From assembly GCA_037176845.1 (NCBI GenBank), contig JAYKXP010000177.1:1-64000 (forward strand): a stretch of DNA of 64,000 bases, in the 5' to 3' direction. Both the position numbers and the translations under genes were made by a program. Below are positions 55,501 through 64,000 of the stretch, piece after piece. The notes beneath the pieces are model-generated. The model did not search any database and was not told the origin of the DNA. It saw nothing but the letters and a program-made list of their open reading frames with translations. The stretch's first letter is position 1. Every line of letters begins with the position of its first letter. The DNA comes from Paramarasmius palmivorus (Eukaryota > Basidiomycota > Agaricomycetes > Agaricales > Marasmiaceae).

Positions 55501-56845
55501 AAAACCTTGTTCCTTAACAGCCAATGGCAACAACGATTCAGCCTCAGAGATAAAATCCTGCAAGGCACGAACGGGCGTAGTGAACCCTCTTGCGACGGCG
55601 AACAGTTTCCGCCATAGGCTCGATTCCAACCTCAATAAAATTGGAGGCCGTGACGTTCCATAATGAAACCATGCCTACGGAATTTCAGTAAGAAAATCAA
55701 TTAAATATCTCCTAACCATGTCCTTACCCTGAGGATGTACAACTTAGTTATATTCGTGGACATCGGCGCGAAGTCGACTAAAAGCAAGACGGGTGTTATA
55801 GCCAAGGCCAACAGCAATGGTTGCCGTATCCTGGACGGGGGAGGCAGCTTCCAAACAGAACAGTCGAGAGGCAAACAACTATATGGCATGCCAGGCCAAA
55901 ATACCACGAAAGGACGATTTGCACGGAAAGCGAGGGATTCATTTACGCGTACCGACCATTAGTACTATTTGAATTGAATGACCAGATGGAACCATACCTG
56001 GAGACACCTTCGTACAGTTCGTCGAAAGTAGAAGGCAGTTCACTATACCCCTGGGGAAGAAGTCAGAAAGGCCAAAAAGCACCGATCGCGACTCACTTGC
56101 AAGGCATAGTTGACGCAGAATGCTGCTGCATGTACGTTTTGCATGATCTTGGATAAACTTCTGCCGTCGGAATACGAGGACAGCCCTTGGAGAAGCGCGT
56201 AACCGACGTACGCAAGGCCCTGCTCCCTAGGAGCTGACACCTTGGATGCCTGCAACAACGCAGGCTTCACAGAGTTTGATTTGAGAATATCTCGGACATT
56301 CGCTATCACGTTCGGCCAACCTCGACCGTCTGCAATAGCAGGAAGTCCTCGCTGAAAGCCACCAATGATGTCAAATAGAGACGCGGCGAGTAAATTTGCA
56401 GAACTCGTACTAGTTTCTGAGTTTCACCTACAACCGCGGTTCTTGGGACCACACGATTCAGGCAAGTGGAAACACCTTCCATCACTTTTTCAGGCACGAG
56501 TCGGTCTTGGAGATGTATACTACAAGCCACGTCCAGTAGTCGCAGCGCAAACAGATGCGAAACGACAGGCGCAGCTGACTTCCGTGTAGGGACCAGAGCA
56601 CACCGATTAAACGCCACGTCGTTATAGGCGTCCTCCCGACACCCTTTATCAATGTCCCCGAGTAAGTTCTGCGCCATTCTCTGAGCAAAATACTTCTGAG
56701 GGTCATAAACGTCAAGGTAATTGGCGTTGCTTACCCATAGATCTTCGGGCAACAGCGATGACCTATCGGCAGAGTATCCAACAAAGGGACTGAACCAAGG
56801 CATGTCAATAAACAGCGGAACGGCAGATGGGTCGAATCCTTCCAT
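52516..56845 (-). CDS. Large multi-exon hypothetical protein
   Basis: From the ATG at 56843-56845 (MEGFDPSAVPLFIDMPWFSP) an exon chain can be followed. It runs through SANLLAASLFDIIGGFQRGLP (joined after GTAGGT..), QGLAYVGYALLQGLSSYSDG, a segment around ESSLWRKLFAVARGFTTPV, and VGAIVDLPPGLSYERAIV. RGQAYVVVGLDGRREVFWP, SRRYINHSVAGFAASASPSN, LLQIFSLLILLVLGKVFRCP and a final exon ending PVTTVKPAPHT at 52516 follow. I do not recognise the family. Hydrophobic stretches (FSLLILLVLG, SAILLLPGD) suggest membrane contact or a buried core. Exon joins are plausible but not all resolved, and it could be two genes. It is codirectional with the next gene upstream. Confidence 0.45.
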
Positions 56846-57391
56846 TTCTGTCCCACCTTATACTGCAAATTAGCAAACACGGTGTAAGGAGAGCGACCCT
56901 ACTCACCGGAGTTGTAAGGAAAACAGAAGTCGGGTAAGAAGGATAGATTGTGGGGATACAAGACGGAAATGAGGCGATCCAAAATTACGATATGGATAGT
57001 TACATAAGTACACGTGGACACGGGACGACTTCTCAACCGGGATCTCCTTACTATGCCGGTCTACTTACAAGCACGTAGTGTAACCCCAACTGAAGTATGC
57101 TTATAGGCTGGCGCCAGTGGGTAATCACCCGCTCAACCCGTTAAAGCAGGGAATGGGCGACAGAGACTGTGAACGAACAAATGATATCGGCTAATGACCC
57201 GGTGTAATTACTCTGCACGTTTTCACATAGATGTTTCCTGAGAAAACACGCGAAAACGAAGACAGCATTACGCTGGGATACAGCAACTGACAGACGACTC
57301 GGACTTTGACGAGTAGGACACCAAAGTATGCTCGTAGAAGGCAATTAAATGTAATACAGATGCTCCGTACACAAACATACATGGAACCAAA
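56846..57391. other. Intergenic, nothing seen
   Basis: The interval separates two minus-strand hypothetical genes. Short overlapping frames here are not convincing and I see no repeat or RNA gene. Confidence 0.4.
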
Positions 57392-58570
57392 CTAAGACTG
57401 AACAGCACGATGGAGTGTATCAAGTAGATCTTTCATAAAGACGGGCATAGATGTAAACGGATGGGAGGAAGGCGAAGCAAATAATCCGATTCGAGAAAGA
57501 ACGGTATCTGCATTGTCGTTGTTTGGAGAAGGCAAGTAATGGAATATTCGTTCGGAAGCGTTGTATTGTCTTTCAGCAGACCCCAGAACCGGTAAAGCTT
57601 GTAGCTGAAACCGTAAAGAGAAGCGAAAACCTAAACCAACATTATTCATTGCTCATTGAATACAGAAGCAACGTACCATGAGCCACAACCCTCGCGTCAT
57701 GAAAGAAGGACGTGTAGATTATACACTCAGCGGTGTAATCCACTGAATTAGGCAAATCGCCTTCGTACGCCTCAATGCGTTGTACGTGGAGCCCCGTAGA
57801 AGCACACAGCAGCGTCATATGCAGCTGGGTCACGACATCGAGCTCATTTTGCCAGTCTGCGACAATTTCAGCACATATGACATCCACCAAGAAACAACTC
57901 TACCTCCTTCCGTGTACATCGATGGAAACGCATGATATTTGGGGTGCCTGAGACGAAACGCGTTTTCCAGAAAGACACTGAATGACTGGTAAGAAACCGA
58001 GAGGAAAAACAGATACATGGGGATGCCCAAAACCTAGAAGGGTGGATCTGTGGTTGGTAAAAGGATGCGGCGTTCACTTGTGACAACAGATTCCTCAGTT
58101 TCACTATTAAATCGTCTTTGTCTACAGAACTCTGTATATCAGCCGAGTACCCAGTATCAGGCAGGTAACGCACCTGCAAGCCTTTGTTCTAATTCTGTCC
58201 TCCGACGCTGCTCTGAACTGGGGGCAATCAGTAGGAATGCCTCACCACCGGAATAGCAATAACCTCTGAGACAAATACCGCGACATCAGATCTTCTTCCT
58301 GAACAATCATTAGCAGGAAATAGAGACGACATATAAAGCATACAATAAGCAAAGCCGCCGAAGTCGGAAAATGGGACTGCATACGACAGGGAGTGTAAGG
58401 GGCAAGGAAGAAAGAAAATACTTCGAAGACAGTCCTCCTGCCCGAAGAACAAGAGCAAAACACGTGACGTTCTCAGAATACACAGCCACTTTGTTGGACC
58501 CGAAGTTGACAATAACGCAAAGCAACAATACCAACGACAAGAAATCTGCCCCTCTCGCACGAACCAACAT
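57392..58570 (-). CDS. Hypothetical membrane or secreted protein
   Basis: The ATG at 58568-58570 begins MLVRARGADFLSLVLLLCVIV, a short basic start followed by a hydrophobic stretch that would act as a signal peptide or anchor. After an intron (GTATTTTC...TATGCAG) comes a second hydrophobic exon (AALLIVCFICRLYFLLMIV). Next is a charged part (SSEQRRRTELEQRLAG), a small exon (SSVDKDDLIVKLRNLLSQ), and further exons ending FMKDLLDTLHRAVQS at 57392. The last exons include YTAECIIYTSFFHDARVVAHG and ERQYNASERIFHYLPSPNND. No family recognised. The same-strand neighbour at 52516-56845 may be related in function, but nothing in the sequence shows this. Confidence 0.45.
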
Positions 58571-58763
58571 CGCACGCTGAAAATCTTTTTCCGGAGCCAC
58601 ACACCTCTGTGAAGCTGTAGGCAAGGAACGGTCTAGAATGAGGCGCCTTTTGACGAGTGGCGGCGAGCATAATGCGGATCTATCAGAGTAGGAGCTTCTA
58701 GTCGCAGAAACTATCTGGAAAGGTCCATGACAGACGGTGCAAACCGAAAATCATGGAACCATA

Positions 58764-60763
58764 AATGTCTTCGAGTCAAATCGCCCTTGCATCCTTTCAT
58801 TCATCTCCCTGCCAGGCTATCACCCGGAAGAGCACAATGGATCAAAGCACAAGAGACCCCGAACTGTCTTCTAGGGATTTCCTACGTTTGTAAGTGCGTA
58901 ACTGCATCTACACTGAATCGATGTTGACAAGCAATACCCAACAGTCCCCACACCATCCTCACGCCCATTTTCGACAATATGCCTATAGCCCAATTACTGA
59001 AGATGCGCGGGGTGTCAACGACGGCTATGCGAGAACTCCAGGCATACGACAAGATAACCTTCAGCGAAAAACAGCTATACAAGCAATTCTTTACCTCCGA
59101 CAAGATCGATTGCTTCCGTGCTGTACAATACAAAACGCGAGCACTGACAACGGGCGACGCCGTAAACTTTCACCTGGCTCGGTTACCACTCCAACACACG
59201 CTGTTGAAGATGCTCGTACCTACCGATGGCCTCCTAGAAATGGGCACGTTCCTTTTATCTGCCGAATTCCGCTTTGTACGAGCCAGCTACTACATAGGAA
59301 ACACGTTCACAGCGGACACATCATCGTCTTTCGCCGAATCGTTTAAAAACGATTGTACCAGTCGAGTGGTCCCGTTAGAAGAAGGCAACGAGGACCGCCC
59401 GACGGGCGGAATTTACACCTTTCAAAACTCGAACGGAGTCTCGGTGGAACTAACACGAACACTAAACGAACCGATCGACGCGATATTGGCACTACGGTCA
59501 AGTAAGTTGTAGCACTCCTACAAGAAACGAACACTGAGACTTTCCGAAATGCACAGCCCTTGACATGAACTTTGCAACACACAATGAAATTATATCCCTC
59601 TATCCACGAAGCAGTTTCGTAGAGAAAGACGCGTTCTATGTGAACGAGCCGGAGGCATTTTCAGTAACAACAGCCGAACAATACACTGCTCAAGGGTGGA
59701 CTTTCACTGCTATGATATCCGCAGTGACTGCTCTAGATCCAGACCACGAACTGTCATTCAAAACCCGCTACGTAGGAGACCGTCACTGTTGGATTGTCAG
59801 GTTCGAAGAACCCATTCAGTCCGACACCCCAGCTCGCTCATCCAAAACAACGATCTTCAACGATTTACTATTCGTCACCTCCTGGCACACGTACTGTCCC
59901 ACCCCCTATTCCACACAATTGATCCGAAACCAAGCGTCTTGTGCCTTCCCGCCCCACACCCTTGTGATAACATGGGAAGCAGAGAAAGCATTATGGGCAT
60001 ACGAATGCATCAACTTGGTCGACGACATCTATAACGCTCGTTTTAATTTGCCCGAAGACACCAGTTGCTCTGACCATCTGAATGGCCTCGGTCAAGCAGA
60101 AAACGATGATAGGCAAGTTAACCGTTGATATCAATGCTACCAATCCCTGATCGGTGTAATGGGTCTCAGTATCTACTTGCAGGGCGACGTCCCTGCTGAG
60201 GCTTCAGCTTGGAGACCGACGCACGAAGCTGAATTGGAACTGTATGCGCATCCTGTCAACGATAAAGCAACAGTCTAACATCGGTTTCAGGTTGAGGAAA
60301 CAAGAAGAAGCACTCCATAGTACCACCCGCTTCTTAACCGAGTTGTACCCTGTACTGGAATCCAACTTTCTCGAAAGTAGCGCTTTCGCACAGATGCGCC
60401 AGGACTTCCAGGCAGCTGTTGAACTTTACTCTGTTTTCGGCCCAACTATTTGTGGTCCGAATGGTCACACTGTGTCGACTTTGATCAAATGCATTGAAGA
60501 CATGAATCACACCCGGTTCTGTTCAGAAGCAAAAGTGAGTCTTCCTCACAACGTCAGTGCGGGCTGCACTTAATGTATCATAGTTCACGCTACAGTTTGA
60601 CCTTGAATGGGAAGAGGACCGGTTATGGACCCGCTGTTATTTCCATGTACCGTCGCACGCGGTCGAATCGGTGAAAGAAGACGTCAAGTATTGGTCTGAA
60701 GAGGAGTTCCGCAACGCTTGCTTGAAAGTAACTATTATTCAGTCCAACGACGAAAGCAGCTGA
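58764..60763 (+). CDS. Hypothetical protein, F-box-like start, expanded family
   Basis: The ATG at 58764 opens MSSSQIALASFHSSPCQAIT. A phase-2 intron (GTAAGTGCG...CCCAACAG) joins to FPHTILTPIFDNMPIAQLLK, then MRGVSTTAMRELQAYDKITF, which resembles an F-box followed by the usual R-x-x-x-x-L/AY pattern. Later parts include HLARLPLQHTLLKMLVPTD, a segment of variable sequence (GVSVELTRTLNEPIDAILALRS) and EIISLYPRSSF, the signature shared with the gene at 18300-19769. A further intron (GTATGCGC..GTTTCAG) joins ELELLRKQEEALHS to the tail, ending QSNDESS with TGA at 60761-60763. All joins I tested keep frame. The function is unknown; an SCF adaptor role is only suggested by the N-terminus. Confidence 0.65.
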
Positions 60764-61332
60764 GTGTAACATAGTATAATTGAAGCTACTCTCGCGCCTT
60801 GTGTACATATTGCTCAAAGAATAGATACCATATCTCCTCATGGGATGGCACAAACGAAGCTTGGAAACACAGGCCAAGATACAGTGACTCTCTGAGCACC
60901 TACCTCTCAAAGTCCGTTTGCTCCAAACGAACCACGAAACTGGCAACAAACGAACGTGCCCACATGCAATCAGAAGGTTGGTCATCGCCGTCCAACATAC
61001 AGCAGTACTCAAGTTTCCCAAAGAACGTGAACAACCGAAATTTGTCCAGAAACCCTACATAACCATACATGTATAGCAAGAGATACATACTGTTGAAGTC
61101 CCAATCGACGCTCCTAGTACATGTGCAAGCAAAAGTTTGTTGGGGAAATGCGATGGTAACGAAAAAATAAAGATTGAGAACAAAGGAGGGTGTAAAGTGG
61201 CACCAGGCAACAAAGCAAGAATGTCGAGCTACATATCTACTTTCCCCAAAACAATAGCGAACAAGGCATTGAAATGTACAGTATGATGCGAGTTGGTAGA
61301 CCCACGAAAGCCCGTAATAGTGAACGCCACGG
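60764..61332. other. Intergenic, nothing seen
   Basis: The interval lies between two convergent genes (plus to the left, minus to the right). No gene or repeat is seen in it. It is AT-rich and probably holds the 3' ends of both transcripts. Confidence 0.4.
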
Positions 61333-64000
61333 TCACGAGCGATCCTTCTTCAACTTCGGGATACGGATACGTGGGAAGCGTGTGATACTTTTCCCAATCC
61401 CGACCACCGAACTGAAACCCTTTGGTACCTGGCGTCGTTTTCCCGTCGTAAAGGGGAACTTGCAGCTAGTCAATGATAGGAAAGAAAGAAAAGAAGACAA
61501 CTCACTTCCGTCGTCGAATAGGCGATAAGGAGGTGCACCGCCAACCAAGACATTAACACTTGCGATTCTACGAGGATCTGTATCACCAGCAGCTGATCCG
61601 GCACCATCCCCTCGGGCAATCGAAGGAGCAGCAGAAGAAGACCCTCCTTTGGCAGGCGAGGAGTACGGTGTCGAGGCGAGCTTATCGGATTCACGATCAT
61701 TTCCTAAACACTGGTGCTCAACATAGATTTCACAACGATGATAAAGAAACAAGACTCACGACGTGGAGTCCATCCCTTACGCTTGGTCTGAAAAACAACA
61801 GCACTGTAACGACCGGGAGCATGCATTTGATTGTCGTTAAAGTAAGTGCCGAGATTGCATTGGAAAATCTCCCAATCGTTTTCCATAGGACGAATATGGA
61901 GCTGTTTGACGTACGACTCGCCAACTTCCCGACCCTGACTCACGAAACTGCGATGACAAATTCCAGTGAAGATGAATACCGCATTCTGGGTGCCCTGAGC
62001 ATGAGGAACTCGGATACACTCCCAAGAGCGAACGAAAGACATGAGTGGCACCCTGACGGGACTTTTAAAGTCCCTGTACTCCACAAAGATAACGGATCTA
62101 ACCAATTTGCTGACGGAAGTCAATAAGACCCCCTGCAGAGCACACAGAACCCAGACGTACCTTCGTACTCTATTATTCACTTTGTCGACAACGCCCCCGT
62201 AAGACACAGGTATAAAATCGTCAAACGCATCCTCCGTATTGCTATATCCAATAAACTTGGCCCGCCGAAGACTAAAGTAAAAGTTAGTAATAAAAACGTT
62301 GAAGATAACTCCCAGACGTACCTATTGATCCACGTCAAGCTATCATAAAGCTCTACGAGGTCAGGATGGATACACTCTCGTTTCAGTAACGGAACAACTG
62401 CTGCTGCATTCGGTGCCCCTTGGTTGGATTGGACATCATCATCCTCTTCGTAATCCTCTTCGTCTTCCGGAATAACAACTCCTGGCAAAAAGACAGCTGC
62501 ATCCCTCATACTGTAAGAAGCTGAGGGTGATTCCTTGTCCCTGTCCGATGGTTCATCGTCGCTCAAAGTGGTAGAGTTGCAGTATCTCACCCCTTCGAAG
62601 GGCTGGTACCCCTCTCCTTCTTTTCCGATCGCACGCTAGCACTGATGAGGAATCATTGTGAGGCATGCTCGTGAAGTAGGAACGAAGGACGGACTTACTC
62701 TTTATCAAGGTGTTTTGCACCACGTCCTTGACGGGGGCTGTCTTTGGCCATTTCCTGGGGAAGTTGACCGTTGCCGGAGTGACCCGTAGGAGCGACCTGA
62801 TCGGATGTTCTACGGATGTGTTGGTCACGAAGGGTTCCATAAAAAAAAAGCATGAACCACGATCTACGCACCCCGCAAGGCTGGAGGTATCGCCAGTGCT
62901 TTTCTTGTTAACGGGAGTAGGAGGCCGCCTATAGGTAAAAAACACAGATAAGTTTGAATAGACAATTAAAAGTTAAAAGAAAAAGAAATTTGGGTAACCA
63001 GCATCGGTCAACCTCCGTCCGAGCACATATAAGTTGCGGAAAAAAAGGTTGACCGTACCTTCTCGACACATGGGCGTCTACACGAGACAACACCGGTGGC
63101 AAAGGACTCCCCTTCCCTCGCATGTCAACCCCAGATCCACTTCCAAAACACAAGTCAATTCACAAGTAAAAGTACAAAGAAAAGCACTGCTTACTGTCCC
63201 TGCCTCGAAAAAATAGTAGAGGGCGAAGGAAGTTCATCATCTGATTCCGAGATTTGCCTTTCAGGACGGTCAGCAAAACAGAACACCGCGGAAAAAGCCA
63301 TTACATGCCTGATATCATCCTTCCACCTCAAAGAATCTGTTCTACACACAACCGTTAGGACACGAAGGTCAAAAGAACATAAGTCGAAATAAAGAAACAA
63401 ACTTTTCGTATCCAGGTACGTCTGAAGGAACAGGAGAACGCATAGAAGCATCAGAGTCCTGATCTTCACCTCCTCGCGGTTCAGGTTTCTTCTGGTTGTT
63501 GCTACTGCCAGCCCGAACAGACGATCGCTTACGAGGAGTGAAAGGCTTGTATGATTCGTCGGACTCGCTATACAGTCCATATCAGAAAACCACCGGTTCA
63601 AATGCTGGCTAAGTACACACCGGCGCTTGGTCTCTCTTTCGCTCTCGCTATCAGGTACCAGCGCATCCAATCTTCAACCAACAGTTAGCAACCCAAACAA
63701 AAAAAGGTGGTAATAGCTCGTACTTCGACAACAGCTCAGAGGTTGTACCACCAGCATTCGCCGCGCGTTGCGTTGGCTTACGACTATTGGAGATTCAGTT
63801 AACGAGAACACTCGAAAACCTTTCAACCACTCACCTGCGGCCACTAGCCCGTTTACCTGACCCTTCATCGTCACTTTCCCCTCCGTTCTGGCCATGTCTG
63901 TTGGAGCTTCAGAGACGCAATATCAGCTCACACCTCCATACAAAGACTCTACAAGTATAGTCACCTTCCCATTTTCCGTGGAGAGAGGGTCAGATCCTTC
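61333..64000 (-). CDS. Hypothetical nuclear-type protein, 5' end beyond window
   Basis: Many short minus-strand exons with standard borders read from the right edge. They give HGQNGGESDDEGSGKRASGR, KPTQRAANAGGTTSELLSK, LDALVPDSESERETKRR, ESDESYKPFTPRKRSSVRAG, PERQISESDDELPSPSTIF and RRPPTPVNKKSTGDTSS. These are basic-acidic, serine-rich segments typical of disordered nuclear proteins. The C-terminal third looks folded: IHPDLVELYDSLTWINR, DDFIPVSYGGVVDKVNNRV, VIFVEYRDFKSPVRVPLMSF, GTYFNDNQMHAPGRYSAVVF, and ends KLKKDRS at 61333. I recognise no family. The start lies outside the window, so the gene is partial here by truncation of the window, not by damage. Confidence 0.5.

Overview
The window is nuclear DNA of a mushroom-forming basidiomycete (Agaricomycete). 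The evidence is genes broken by many 40-60 base GT..AG introns, F-box and Zn2Cys6-like protein families, a KDZ-type transposase with a CxC2 cysteine cluster, a chromodomain Ty3/Gypsy retrotransposon and a giant single-exon Helitron. Species cannot be named from the sequence. Many of the longer open frames begin at TTG or GTG codons, so starts below were moved to the first plausible ATG.

Region by region. (1) 1-7341: a nearly complete, young Ty3/Gypsy chromovirus on the minus strand. Its left (3') LTR is cut by the window edge, and it carries an extra open frame upstream of gag. (2) 8025-13581: a minus-strand pair, an unknown protein with an RNase H1-N/viroplasmin-like tail and a full-length KDZ transposase. 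(3) 13.6-18.3 kb: a gene-free repeat zone with a cluster of ATTCAAATG motifs, a probable 2.9 kb element bounded by inverted repeats, a G-rich telomere-like block and a large hairpin. (4) 18.3-22.2 kb: two hypothetical genes. (5) 22.5-32.0 kb: a plus-strand mosaic of truncated genes. An RRP3/DDX47-like helicase is cut after motif VI and runs into an MFS transporter piece. After an apparently whole F-box gene, a DDX41-like helicase with two in-frame TGA codons runs into a beta-mannosidase piece, which itself reads in frame into an F-box/LRR-like tail. (6) 32.2-38.3 kb: a Zn2Cys6-like gene, copies and remnants of an F-box-like family, a repeat array of CTGAG/CTCAG mini-palindromes and a small conserved hypothetical gene. 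(7) 38.6-41.6 kb: only the C-terminal third of a reducing polyketide synthase. (8) 42.6-44.1 kb: a DDE integrase-core gene. (9) 44.7-52.5 kb: a 2594-codon Helitron Rep/helicase protein with a ubiquitin-protease-like C-terminus. (10) 52.5-64 kb: four multi-exon hypothetical genes, the last one running off the right edge.

The window reads as an accessory, transposon-rich compartment. Three self-mobilising systems (Gypsy, KDZ, Helitron) and one integrase-like gene surround a graveyard of host gene fragments that keep their introns. Intron retention means the pieces moved as DNA, not through mRNA. A Helitron or another DNA-level rearrangement is a reasonable but unproven source.
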